NCBI GenBank assembly: GCA_904387305.1
Contig: CAJFLB010000017.1
Span: 1-35,465, forward strand
From: an uncultured Clostridia bacterium
Lineage (GTDB): Bacteria > Bacillota > Clostridia > TANB77 > CAG-508
Length of the DNA stretch: 35,465 nucleotides
Direction of reading: 5' to 3'
This document shows positions 25,045 to 33,507 of this stretch, piece by piece. Both the position numbers and the translations under genes were made by a program. Position 1 is the stretch's first letter; each line of letters begins with the position of its first letter. The notes beneath the pieces are model-generated. The model saw only the letters and a program-made list of their open reading frames with translations. It searched no databases and had not been told where the DNA came from.

Positions 25045-25512
25045 TTAAAATTTGGTGATTTCTTTCTGTTCTCTTGTATTTTCAACATCAGGAATATTTT
25101 TGTTCTTGTCTCCATAAAATTCTATATCTACAACTGGTGGCAATAGGTTCATGTCTTTGGGTACATTTTTTATATAATTTTCACTTTGAGAAATTGCATC
25201 ACTATCAAAACTAAAAAAATGATATGCTCCTATTTTTAAATTTGTAGTAATCGCATTTTGATAATTATATTGAAATCTTTCATCTGTATAACTGCTACCT
25301 TCCGTTGCCTTTATATATGCAAAATCTATATTTTGATTAGAAAGCTTTTCCCAATCAATTTCTCCTTGATATTCTGAAACATCTACTCCTCTTACTGGAT
25401 AATCTTTAGAAGAGGGGTTATTAAATTTTATATTTCCATTATATATTAAAAAAGCAATGATACATACTGTTAAAATAATTATCATGATACAAATACCTAT
25501 GAATTTTTTCAT
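25045..25512 (-). pseudogene. Truncated GH25 lysozyme
   Basis: A 155-residue remnant of a glycoside hydrolase family 25 muramidase. A membrane anchor (MKKFIGICIMIIILTVCIIA) is followed by the catalytic barrel start: RGVDVSEYQGEIDW (first Asp), FAYIKATEGSSY, GAYHFFSF and PPVVDIEF (catalytic Asp and Glu). The frame then ends after NTREQKEITKF, where intact enzymes go on for about 70-80 residues with the IYTT and FWQY-type motifs. I found none of those motifs in the downstream frames, so a 3' deletion is more likely than a simple frameshift. The start at 25512 follows GGAGG; the open frame upstream has no such site. Half a barrel should not be active. Confidence 0.75.
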
Positions 25513-25543
25513 AATTCCTCCATTTATTATTTTTATTATCATA

Positions 25544-26353
25544 TCACATTTTTTTATCATTTGGTATATCTATTAATCTTCCGATGCCATATCCTAAAAT
25601 CGTTTCTCCTGCTACGAATACGATTGAAGTAATTACATTACATTCCATTATTCCTCCCCATGAAATCATATATATGCTATATATTGCTAAAAGGACGATA
25701 TAATTTATGAATAAGATTTTCAAGAATTCAGAAGAGGATTTTTGTTTCATCTTTTTTCTTTCTATATAATAACTAATAAGCCCAATGACACCTGCTCCTC
25801 CATATATAAATATAGCTAGTATCGGAATCATCAAAATAGGTGTGGTTAATCCTAGCACAAAATTACAAAGTATCATAAGTGTTAGAATTATTGTAACCAT
25901 AATAGAAATATTTTTATATATTAGCTGATTGTTATCTTTTTCAAATCTTTTTCTTATTCTCGTTATATTTAAGATAAGAATAATGACAAGAATAAAAGTA
26001 AGACCTAAGTTTCTTATAGGAATATATATCCCCTCTTCTTTTATTAAATTATTTTCCCAAGGAATACCTTCTAAATATAAGACCTCTTTTTCTCCATCTT
26101 CATAATAAACTTCATAATCATTGTTATCCCAAATTTCTTCATATATAATTTTCTTTGCTTCACTATCTGTTCTAAAATTTTCCTCTCCTACATATGCATA
26201 AATCCTATCTCTATTGTCTTCATTTATATATAATTCATATTCTCCCGAATATCTTAATGTGTAAGTTGAAACTACAAGTATAAAAATGGCTAAAAGCCCA
26301 TTTATGATTCTATATATTGTTTCTAAAGACTTCTCTTTTTTATTTTCTTCCAT
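25544..26353 (-). CDS. Multi-pass membrane protein of unknown function
   Basis: This 269-residue protein is not recognised. It has one membrane segment at about 15-32, an extracellular polar part of about 75 residues rich in Glu, Asp, Asn and Tyr (NEDNRDRIYAYVGEENF), then about five membrane segments from residue 112 on (GLTFILVIILILNI and others), ending in a short hydrophilic tail. There are no catalytic or nucleotide-binding motifs. ATG follows AAGGAGG. It is 31 bases upstream of the GH25 remnant and probably co-transcribed with it. Confidence 0.6.
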   Translation of the reverse strand: MEENKKEKSLETIYRIINGLLAIFILVVSTYTLRYSGEYELYINEDNRDRIYAYVGEENFRTDSEAKKIIYEEIWDNNDYEVYYEDGEKEVLYLEGIPWENNLIKEEGIYIPIRNLGLTFILVIILILNITRIRKRFEKDNNQLIYKNISIMVTIILTLMILCNFVLGLTTPILMIPILAIFIYGGAGVIGLISYYIERKKMKQKSSSEFLKILFINYIVLLAIYSIYMISWGGIMECNVITSIVFVAGETILGYGIGRLIDIPNDKKM

Positions 26354-26474
26354 AGATGCCTCCTTTTGTTAGTTATATATTATCATTTCATGTTTGTCAA
26401 TATTTTTTTACTGTTTTTCAATAAATATACTTTTAAAAGTAATAAACATATAGTTAGGACTCATTAGGTATTAA

Positions 26475-26506
26475 AAAGAAGATATATAAAAACATATATC
26501 TTCTTT
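26475..26506 (-). terminator. Terminator of the glycosyltransferase gene
   Basis: AAAGAAGATATAT (26475-26487) pairs with ATATATCTTCTTT (26494-26506), followed by U residues on the minus strand, seven bases after the stop at 26514. Confidence 0.75.
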
Positions 26507-26513
26507 CCAAATA

Positions 26514-27209
26514 TTATTTTTCTTCATATATCGTATCTGCTTCTTCTTGTGTTAAGTATTCATATTTAACCATTTTATCTAATACTTGTTTTTGTCTTTG
26601 TTTTGCAAGCTCTGGATTAACCGTTGGAGCATATACACTTGGTGCATTTGGTATTCCTGCAAGCATCACACATTCTCCATCTGTCATTTCATTTGGTTCT
26701 TTTCCAAAATAACCTTTCGATGCTTCTTTTACGGTATCATATCCATCTCCAAAATAACTAGTATTTAAATATAATTCTAAAATCTCTTCTTTACTTAAAT
26801 TTCTCTCTATCTTAAATGCCATAAACATTTCTGCAATCTTTCTAGTCATCTTTTTTTCTTGTGTGAAATAGATGTTTTTTGCCAATTGTTGTGTAATCGT
26901 ACTTCCTCCTTCTACATAACGCATTGCTTTGATATCATTGATAAATGCTCTTCCAATGGCAATTACATCAATTCCCGGATGTTGATAAAATCTATGGTCT
27001 TCTACACTAATCACTGCATTTAAATAAATTTGTGGTAATTCTGAAAGTTCTGTGTAATTTTCTTTTTCTCGTATTTGATCTACTTTTTCTTCTAGCGGTA
27101 TACTCTCTATTGCCTCTTTGTACATAGTATATCCATTTCCTACAAACAATAAAGCAATACTTAATAAGATTAATACTACAAAAAATACAACTTTAAGAAA
27201 TCCTTTCAT
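26514..27209 (-). CDS. Monofunctional peptidoglycan glycosyltransferase (GT51)
   Basis: This 231-residue membrane-anchored enzyme polymerises lipid II into glycan strands. One N-terminal membrane segment (about 5-24) is followed by the GT51 domain with all main motifs: VEDHRFYQHPGID (catalytic Glu), GGSTITQQLAKN, RKIAEMFMAFKIERNLSK, EILELYLNTSYFG and AGIPNAPSVYAPTVNP. There is no transpeptidase domain, so it resembles MtgA/SgtB rather than class A PBPs. ATG follows GAGGCGG. It lies between the YxeA-like gene and the unknown membrane gene, in the same direction. It may be co-transcribed with the peptide-resistance genes upstream (37-base gap), which would join wall synthesis with the response to wall-active agents; that link is inference. 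Confidence 0.92.
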   Translation of the reverse strand: MKGFLKVVFFVVLILLSIALLFVGNGYTMYKEAIESIPLEEKVDQIREKENYTELSELPQIYLNAVISVEDHRFYQHPGIDVIAIGRAFINDIKAMRYVEGGSTITQQLAKNIYFTQEKKMTRKIAEMFMAFKIERNLSKEEILELYLNTSYFGDGYDTVKEASKGYFGKEPNEMTDGECVMLAGIPNAPSVYAPTVNPELAKQRQKQVLDKMVKYEYLTQEEADTIYEEK

Positions 27210-27246
27210 TTTACCGCCTCATTTCTTTCTCCTTATTTTGCTACTT

Positions 27247-27600
27247 CTATTCTACATTCATTGCTGTTTTAACATCATCTGGTAGTTCCTCTTCTTGAAC
27301 CTCTTTCCAATTAATAACACCTCTTATAGACATAACTTCTAATTCTAAATATGCATCTTCTCTTAATTCTCTAGTTGTTTTAAATTGAATTTCTTTTTCC
27401 TTTCCATTTTTGTTATATGCCATTAATGTATATTGATATTTCATATCATCATTACCAGGTAATTCTTCTATTTTAGTATTATCAATTTGTGTATAATACA
27501 CTGTTTTATGGATACATAAGAAGTAAAAAGCACCTATCATTAAAGCAATAACAATGATGACAGCAATTATGATTGGAATTTTTTCTTTAACATCTTCCAT
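27247..27600 (-). CDS. yxeA: YxeA-like protein
   Basis: This 117-residue protein has one N-terminal membrane segment (about 9-30) and an extracellular domain of the YxeA/DUF1093 type (YTQIDNTKIEEL, MKYQYTLMAYNKNGKEKEI, TTRELREDAYLELEV). In Bacillus subtilis yxeA follows the yxdLM ABC-transporter genes; here it follows the bceB-like gene by three bases, the same order. The exact role is unknown; it probably assists or modulates the peptide-sensing transporter at the cell surface. GAGGAGG before ATG overlaps the end of the permease gene. Confidence 0.8.
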   Translation of the reverse strand: MEDVKEKIPIIIAVIIVIALMIGAFYFLCIHKTVYYTQIDNTKIEELPGNDDMKYQYTLMAYNKNGKEKEIQFKTTRELREDAYLELEVMSIRGVINWKEVQEEELPDDVKTAMNVE

Positions 27601-27603
27601 TTT

Positions 27604-29700
27604 TTATTCCTCCTCTTTAATTATGTTTTTACTTCCTAAATATGTCGCCAAGAAATATAATCCATATATGATACCGATAATAACTGCTGTTACAATAACA
27701 GAAGGCAATAATTCTTCCTCTGATGCTAGTGAAGCCATCATAGATAATATAAATTTAATTCCAAATATAGAATGTATAATAGCAAGCGCTAATGGTAACA
27801 TAAAAAATATGAATATTTGTCTAAATAATGCTTGATTGATCATCTTTTCATCACAACCAATTTTTCTTAAAATCGTATATCTTTGTTTGTTATCTGAACT
27901 TTCTGTTAATTGTTTTAATGCTAGAATAGCAGAACTTGCAATTAAGAAAATAACGCCTAAGTAAATTGCTATAAATATGATAATAGTTGCTAATCCTTTA
28001 CTTGCTTCTCTTATACTAATTTTTGTCATTCCATCTATCTCTATACCTTTTTGATCTAAATTGTTCAATAGTGTATTATTCTCTGCTTCTGCAAATGTTT
28101 TTTCTATTTGTTCTTTTTCTTCATCTGTTTCTGCATTATAATTTGCCACTAAAAACTGTTCTTCTTTCCATTCTTCTTTTAACTCCAAACTATCTGGAAC
28201 TAACATGATTCCTGTATTCACATGACTTGTAGACATTTCGATAAATCCACTTTTACATTCATCATATTTTGCATGTAAAGTTTTTCCCTCAATTTCTATA
28301 GTTGCATTTTCTTTTAAGGCTTGATTTCTTAATTCTGTCATGTTATCAAAATCACAAAGTACAATATATTCATCATCATTTAAACTATACTGTTCTTGTC
28401 CATAAAGTTCTGCAATTTTATTATAATCAGAAACTTTTATAACTTCTTCTGGTGTATCATACATAAGCATTGAAAATTGCACTTTTGCTTCTTCATAATA
28501 ATCTCCTAAGCTATATGCTAAAGTCCAATCAGGAATTGCATAAATAGGAATTTCTATCACATCTTTTAAGGTATTCATATCATATCCATTTGTTTCTAAT
28601 GTGTAACTAACTGGTTGTTTTGAATCTTCTCTTTGTTCTTCTGTGGTATATATCATCTGACCTGTATAGGAATCTTCATAGCTTTCTGGTAAATTTGCTG
28701 TTTTATATAAATTGACATCTACTGGTGTCATTTCTTCTAATTCTGAATCCAATGAATTTTGTATAGATAAACTACTAGATAATACACTAATTGTCATAAA
28801 TAGCATTAGACAAATAACAGACATACTAATAACGGTTGTATTAATCTTATTATTTAATTGTCTCAATACAAACATATTGGTTCCTTTTAGATATATCTTT
28901 TTTCTTGTTTGTATGATTCTTAATATAAATCCTGATAAAGACCAGAACACGCCTATTGTTCCTACAATTCCCATCAAAATTGGTACCAACATCTTTTCTG
29001 CTGTGTTTAATTCATAAACGCCTCCTGTTACTAGATAATAGGCATATCCTAGTAATCCTGCTGAAATTAAGAATATCAAGATAGAGATAATTGGATTTTT
29101 GATTTTTACTTTTTCATTTTTTCTAACAGCTGTCAATAAATTAATTAATTTATATCTAGAAATCGTAAGTGTATTAAATATCATAACTGCTAGATACATA
29201 ACTGCAAAATAGATACAAGTTTTGATACAAGCATCTTTTGAAAATACAAAGGTAAATTCACTCATATCTGCCTCAAAAAGTCTAGCCACTAATATAGACA
29301 TAAATTGAGAACCAAATACCCCTATAAAAATACCAACAATTAAAGAAATGATTCCTACTAATATCGTTTCTATTAATATAATTTTTGATATTTGTGTTCT
29401 TCCCATACCTAATGTCATATAAATACCAAATTCTCTTTTTCTTCTATTGATCAAAAAGTTATTGGCATATACAATCAGAAATCCAAGTACAATAGCAATA
29501 AACACAGATACCATTCCTAGCATGCTAATCATAAGTTGTATCATCTCTCTCGTAGATTGAGATACTTCTAACATAGCTTGCTGACTATCTAAAGAGTTAA
29601 ACATATAAAAGATAGCAACGCCTAATACTAATGTTAAAAAATATATGGCATAATCTTTAAAACTCTTTTTCATATTTTTAACAGATAATTTAAATAACAT
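27604..29700 (-). CDS. Bce-type ABC transporter permease
   Basis: This 698-residue FtsX-family permease has the BceB layout: ten membrane segments, an FtsX-like domain at about 50-200 (GFLIVYANNFLINRRKREFG, then MTLGMGRTQISKIILIET), a very large extracellular domain between segments 7 and 8 (about residues 315-555) and a second FtsX part at the C-terminus (AILALKQLTESSDNKQRYTILRKIGC). Such transporters release wall-active peptides such as bacitracin or lantibiotics from their lipid targets and also act as the sensor for the paired kinase. It overlaps the ATPase gene by 11 bases. The peptide bound cannot be told from sequence. Confidence 0.9.
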   Translation of the reverse strand: MLFKLSVKNMKKSFKDYAIYFLTLVLGVAIFYMFNSLDSQQAMLEVSQSTREMIQLMISMLGMVSVFIAIVLGFLIVYANNFLINRRKREFGIYMTLGMGRTQISKIILIETILVGIISLIVGIFIGVFGSQFMSILVARLFEADMSEFTFVFSKDACIKTCIYFAVMYLAVMIFNTLTISRYKLINLLTAVRKNEKVKIKNPIISILIFLISAGLLGYAYYLVTGGVYELNTAEKMLVPILMGIVGTIGVFWSLSGFILRIIQTRKKIYLKGTNMFVLRQLNNKINTTVISMSVICLMLFMTISVLSSSLSIQNSLDSELEEMTPVDVNLYKTANLPESYEDSYTGQMIYTTEEQREDSKQPVSYTLETNGYDMNTLKDVIEIPIYAIPDWTLAYSLGDYYEEAKVQFSMLMYDTPEEVIKVSDYNKIAELYGQEQYSLNDDEYIVLCDFDNMTELRNQALKENATIEIEGKTLHAKYDECKSGFIEMSTSHVNTGIMLVPDSLELKEEWKEEQFLVANYNAETDEEKEQIEKTFAEAENNTLLNNLDQKGIEIDGMTKISIREASKGLATIIIFIAIYLGVIFLIASSAILALKQLTESSDNKQRYTILRKIGCDEKMINQALFRQIFIFFMLPLALAIIHSIFGIKFILSMMASLASEEELLPSVIVTAVIIGIIYGLYFLATYLGSKNIIKEEE

Positions 29701-30457
29701 CGTTCAAATCACCTCCAAGAAGTGTTTGTACTTCAATTATCTTTTCAAAGAATTGTTTTCTAGTATCTTCTCCTTTTACAAGTTCATTAAAAACTTTTCC
29801 ATCTTTAATAAAGATAATTCTATCTGCATAACTTGCTGTAAAGGCATCATGTGTAACCATTAGAATAGTTGCACCTAAATTTTGATTTAGGTGCTCAAAA
29901 GTTTCCAATAATTGCCTTGCAGATTTACTATCTAATGCACCTGTTGGCTCATCTGCTAAAACCATTTTGGGATTTGTAATAATGGCTCTTGCTGATGCTA
30001 CTCTTTGTTTTTGTCCTCCTGATATTTGATATGGATATTTATTTAAAATATCTGATATTTCTAGTTTTTCTGCTACTTCTTTTACCCTTTTATCAATTTC
30101 ATGCGCATTTACTTTTTGAATGGTTAATGCTAATGCTATATTTTCATAAGCTGTTAATGTATCTAATAAATTAAAATCTTGGAATATAAAACCTAATTCT
30201 TCTCTTCTGAATTTGTTTAATTTGTTTCCTTTTAATTTTGTAATATCTTGATTATTGATGATAATGTTTCCTGCTGTTACTCTATCAATTGTTGAAATAC
30301 AATTCAAAAGAGTCGTTTTTCCTGATCCTGATGCACCCATGATTCCAACAAATTCTCCTGTCTTTACATTAAAGCTAATCCCTGCAATGGCTTTTGTTAA
30401 ATTTGATTTGTTTCCATAGTACTTCTCTATGTTTTTGACTTCTAATACATAACTCAT
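29690..30457 (-). CDS. Bce-type ABC transporter ATP-binding protein
   Basis: This 255-residue ATPase of the MacB/LolD/BceA group has Walker A GASGSGKTTLLN (about 40-51), a Q-loop in FIFQDFNLLD, signature ISGGQKQRVA, Walker B MVLADEPTGALD and the switch His in VTHDAF. It powers the permease encoded directly after it. The ribosome site (AAGGAATG) is only moderate. It has its own probable promoter and an upstream inverted repeat of the type bound by BceR-like regulators, so the transporter genes can be induced independently of the two-component genes. Confidence 0.93.
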   Translation of the reverse strand: MSYVLEVKNIEKYYGNKSNLTKAIAGISFNVKTGEFVGIMGASGSGKTTLLNCISTIDRVTAGNIIINNQDITKLKGNKLNKFRREELGFIFQDFNLLDTLTAYENIALALTIQKVNAHEIDKRVKEVAEKLEISDILNKYPYQISGGQKQRVASARAIITNPKMVLADEPTGALDSKSARQLLETFEHLNQNLGATILMVTHDAFTASYADRIIFIKDGKVFNELVKGEDTRKQFFEKIIEVQTLLGGDLNDVI

Positions 30458-30498
30458 ATTTATTTCATTCCTTTCTTTTTATCTTTTATTCTATGTCT

Positions 30499-30562
30499 AT
30501 TATACGGCTTATTCTGGTTTCTTTCCATTGTTTAATCTTACATTTAGATTACATTTTTGTAA
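30499..30562 (-). promoter_or_regulatory. Promoter and BceR-like operator of the transporter genes
   Basis: TATAAT (30504-30499, minus strand) lies about 40 bases before the ATPase gene, without a good -35, as expected for an activated promoter. About 50 bases upstream of it is the perfect inverted repeat TTACA-N4-TGTAA (30549-30562), and a further TTACAT half-site lies between (about 30539). This spacing and form match what is described for BceR-type response regulators. Confidence 0.55.
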
Positions 30563-30587
30563 GATAATTACCTATTTATTTAGCAAA

Positions 30588-30615
30588 AAGACAAGATAAT
30601 TATATATCTTGTCTT
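30588..30615 (-). terminator. Terminator of the acyltransferase gene
   Basis: AAGACAAGATA (30588-30598) pairs with TATCTTGTCTT (30605-30615), followed by five U on the minus strand. It begins ten bases after the stop at 30626 and separates the acyltransferase gene from the transporter promoter. Confidence 0.75.
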
Positions 30616-30625
30616 CAATCCCTTA

Positions 30626-31630
30626 TTATATTTTTATCAATAAACTTACTTTTGGTATTTTTGATATCATATATGATATGAATAAACTAATTAAAAATAC
30701 AACTATAGCAACAAACATATTAATCCAATTGTTATTTAATAGTTGAAAACTTCCTATCAAATATATTATACTTGTATGAATAATATACACTCCCATAGTC
30801 AGAGTTCCTAAATTAGCAATTGCTTCTATTTTTTTCCATTTCACTTTTTTTAGGCATGTAAATATCATTATTGAAGTAAAAAACACAAAAATAGAATCAT
30901 AAAAGTTTTCTGCATATAAAGAACCATATAATCTCAAAGCATAAAAATATTCATAACAGATAGTAAGAATCACAAAAACCAGTGCATATATACAATGTTT
31001 TGTTGTTGATAATTTTTCTAAAATATTATTTTTACTTAAATATCCTCCTATACAAAAATATAATAGCCATGTCCACATTCTAAAGGTTTGTATAATCCTT
31101 TCTTTGATTATTTTTTCTCCTGTTGAGTAATGATAAATATTATAAATATTTATCAAAACACATATTATTAATAAAATAAATGCAAAAACTTTATATGTAT
31201 TTCTAGAATTATTAAATATCCTAGATAATAATGGTAAAAATAAATATATTAGGATAAGTGAGCCCAAAAACCAAAATTGAAAAAAATATCCCATTTGTAT
31301 AAAACTTTTTACTGTAGCATTCATAGGATTCTCAAATTTTCCTTCTATCAAAAGTCTAAATAAAATAAATACTGTGTTCCATACAAAAGCAATAAATAAA
31401 ATTTTCGATATTTTCTTAAAAGCATATTGATATGTAACTTTTTTTCTAAGTTGTATATACCCACTAGCCATCCAAAAAAGTGGTATAGCAAAAGTTCCCA
31501 TATAATATGCCAATAAAGCAGGTGACGATATTTTATCATTTATCCCATAACATACTGTATGTAAAATTATTACTAAAAAACTAGCTATTATTTTAATAAC
31601 ATCTAACCAATACTCCCTCTTTGTAACCAT
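30626..31630 (-). CDS. Acyltransferase family 3 membrane protein
   Basis: This 334-residue protein has about ten membrane segments. Its start, REYWLDVIKIIASFLVIILH, contains the His typical of family 3 acyltransferases (OafA/WecH type), followed by IPLFWMASGYI and the mid-protein Arg-containing loop. Such enzymes add acetyl or other acyl groups to surface sugars. GAGGGGG lies before ATG. It sits between the sensor kinase gene and the transporter genes and ends in its own terminator, an unusual place for a non-Bce gene. O-acylation of wall or teichoic polymers could add to peptide resistance, but that is inference. Confidence 0.85.
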   Translation of the reverse strand: MVTKREYWLDVIKIIASFLVIILHTVCYGINDKISSPALLAYYMGTFAIPLFWMASGYIQLRKKVTYQYAFKKISKILFIAFVWNTVFILFRLLIEGKFENPMNATVKSFIQMGYFFQFWFLGSLILIYLFLPLLSRIFNNSRNTYKVFAFILLIICVLINIYNIYHYSTGEKIIKERIIQTFRMWTWLLYFCIGGYLSKNNILEKLSTTKHCIYALVFVILTICYEYFYALRLYGSLYAENFYDSIFVFFTSIMIFTCLKKVKWKKIEAIANLGTLTMGVYIIHTSIIYLIGSFQLLNNNWINMFVAIVVFLISLFISYMISKIPKVSLLIKI

Positions 31631-31754
31631 TCAAACACCCCCTCGTAGTTTAAAAAGTTAGTTTGTCACTCCTTTCATATTATATTTTTCGATTTCATCA
31701 TATTTTTTTTAACTTATTCTTATAACATTCTTAGATATTAAACTCTTTTTTTAA

Positions 31755-32771
31755 CTACTTCAAATTTGTATAACTATTTTTAGGAAATATAATCCTTACT
31801 TCTGTTCCTTTGTCTTTTTCTGAATTTAGTTCTATGCCAAGACTTAATTTATCGCATAATTTTTTACACAAGTATAAACCAATTCCAGTAGATTTTTGTC
31901 CTATTAATCTTCCATTTTCTCCTGTAAAACCTCTTTCAAATACTCTTGTAATTTCTCCCTTTTTTATTCCAATTCCATTATCTCGTATGTATAAAATCAC
32001 TTTATCATTTTTTGATTTTGCAAATATTTCTATTTTTTTATTTTCTTCTTTCGAATACTTAATCGCATTTTGTATAATTTGATTAATAATAAAAGTTGAC
32101 CATTTACTATCTGTGTATACTTCATGTTCTAAATCTTTTAATTCCAAAGCTACTTTTTCATTTAGTAATGTACTTTTATTTTTTAATATAGCACTATTTA
32201 CAATTTCTTTTAGATTGGTTTTCGTAATGATATAGTCTTTTTCAACTGCATTACTTCTTGCATAAAATAATGCTTGCTCTGTATAGTTTTCTACTTTGTC
32301 TAATTCTTCATCTATACTTTTGGTCACTTCATTTTTATGATTTTCAATAATCATTTTACTTGCTGCAATCGGTATTTTTACTTCATGAATCCATAATTCT
32401 ATATATTCTTTATATTCTTCTTGAATACGTTTGTAGTAATTCACATTTTCAAGCATAGATTTTCCTGCATCTTGTATAACCTCTTTTAAAATTTTACCTT
32501 CTATAAAATTAGGACTTTTGATAATTTCAGAAATCAAATACTTTTCTTTTAATTCTTCCATATTGTTTTTTAATTGATTATAAAAATGTTGTTTTCTTTT
32601 ATATTCAACAAATATGGAAATAGAAATGACAATCATGATAATAGCCGCTATGTAGATTTGTGCAATGATTCCAATTTGATAAACAAGTAATAATACTTCT
32701 ATACTAATTAATGCTAATAGAACACTTACAATTAACAATACTTTATCTTTTAGAAAATCTTTAAATTTCAT
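31755..32771 (-). CDS. Intramembrane-sensing histidine kinase (BceS type)
   Basis: This 338-residue kinase has two membrane segments close together (about 10-30 and 36-55) and almost no extracellular loop. This is the mark of BceS-like kinases that sense through their ABC transporter rather than directly. Catalytic boxes are complete: H box ELWIHEVKIPIAAS (His 129), N box INQIIQNAIKYS, G1 DNGIGIKKG, F region RVFERGFTG and G2 STGIGLYLCKKL. It overlaps the response regulator gene by four bases (ATGA), so the two are translationally coupled. It is expected to phosphorylate that regulator when the transporter meets its peptide. Confidence 0.92.
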   Translation of the reverse strand: MKFKDFLKDKVLLIVSVLLALISIEVLLLVYQIGIIAQIYIAAIIMIVISISIFVEYKRKQHFYNQLKNNMEELKEKYLISEIIKSPNFIEGKILKEVIQDAGKSMLENVNYYKRIQEEYKEYIELWIHEVKIPIAASKMIIENHKNEVTKSIDEELDKVENYTEQALFYARSNAVEKDYIITKTNLKEIVNSAILKNKSTLLNEKVALELKDLEHEVYTDSKWSTFIINQIIQNAIKYSKEENKKIEIFAKSKNDKVILYIRDNGIGIKKGEITRVFERGFTGENGRLIGQKSTGIGLYLCKKLCDKLSLGIELNSEKDKGTEVRIIFPKNSYTNLK

Positions 32772-33439
32772 TTTAATACATACCCCTGCCCTCTTTTAGT
32801 TTCTATCCTATCTTGTAATCCTAATTCCTCTAATTTTGTTCTTAGCCTTTTTATATTGACATTTAATGTATTATCATCAATAAATTCTTCACTTTCCCAT
32901 AAATAATCCATGATTTCATCTCTTGAAACCACTTCATTTTTATGAATGCTTAAATAATATAAAATTGTATATTCATTTTTTGTTAAATCCATTTTTTGAT
33001 TATCTTTTTCTATGACTCTTTCTGCTATATTTAATACAAAACCATTACAATCAATTTTTTCTGGATTTCTTCCTGCATTTTGGTTTCTTTTTAATAAACC
33101 ATTTATTTTTGCAAGTAATATTTGTATATTATATGGTTTTGTAACATATTGGTCTGCTCCATAATTTAAACTCATTAATTCATCAATTTCATTATCTCTA
33201 CTTGTTATCATGATGATTGGTACATTAGACATTTTTCTCACTTCTTTGCAAACAAATTCCCCATCTGCATATGGTAAATTAATATCTAACAATACCAAAT
33301 CAGCCTTTTCTTCTAATATATCTTGTATGGTATTTTCAAAATTTTCTAATCCTTTTGCTTCAAAACCATTCTTATTTAGAAATGTTACTAATTCTTGTCT
33401 TATTTTTTTATCATCTTCAACAATTAATATTTTACTCAT
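32768..33439 (-). CDS. OmpR-family response regulator (BceR type)
   Basis: This 223-residue regulator has a receiver domain (acidic pair 9-10, phosphorylated Asp 52 in LLDINLP, Ser/Thr 80, Lys 101 in TKPYN) and a winged-helix DNA-binding domain (about 125-223: EYTILYYLSIHKNEVVSRDEI, DDNTLNVNIKRLRTKLEE, ending TKRGQGYVLK). It is paired with the overlapping kinase. The likely target is the TTACA-N4-TGTAA repeat upstream of the ABC transporter genes at 30549. It is expressed from the promoter at 33479-33507. Confidence 0.93.
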   Translation of the reverse strand: MSKILIVEDDKKIRQELVTFLNKNGFEAKGLENFENTIQDILEEKADLVLLDINLPYADGEFVCKEVRKMSNVPIIMITSRDNEIDELMSLNYGADQYVTKPYNIQILLAKINGLLKRNQNAGRNPEKIDCNGFVLNIAERVIEKDNQKMDLTKNEYTILYYLSIHKNEVVSRDEIMDYLWESEEFIDDNTLNVNIKRLRTKLEELGLQDRIETKRGQGYVLK

Positions 33440-33478
33440 ATTTCTTTTTCCTCTATTTATTATTTATACTTTATTGCT

Positions 33479-33507
33479 ATTATACGAATTTTTATTTATT
33501 TCGTCAA
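33479..33507 (-). promoter_or_regulatory. Promoter of the two-component genes
   Basis: On the minus strand TTGACG (33507-33502), a 17-base spacer and TATAAT (33484-33479). The -35 lies in the last codons of the ABC-F gene, so the two-component genes have their own start of transcription but may also receive read-through; I see no terminator after the ABC-F stop. Confidence 0.7.

Noticed and set aside
24978..25115. Longer start for the acetyltransferase, or a frameshift joining it to the GH25 gene
   Set aside because: The upstream part lacks a ribosome site and shows no GH25 motifs in this frame; the GNAT fold starts at the ATG behind AAAGGTGAT.
30626..31630. Counting the acyltransferase as a core Bce-module protein
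   Set aside because: Family 3 acyltransferases are not known parts of Bce modules, and it ends in its own terminator; only its position links it.
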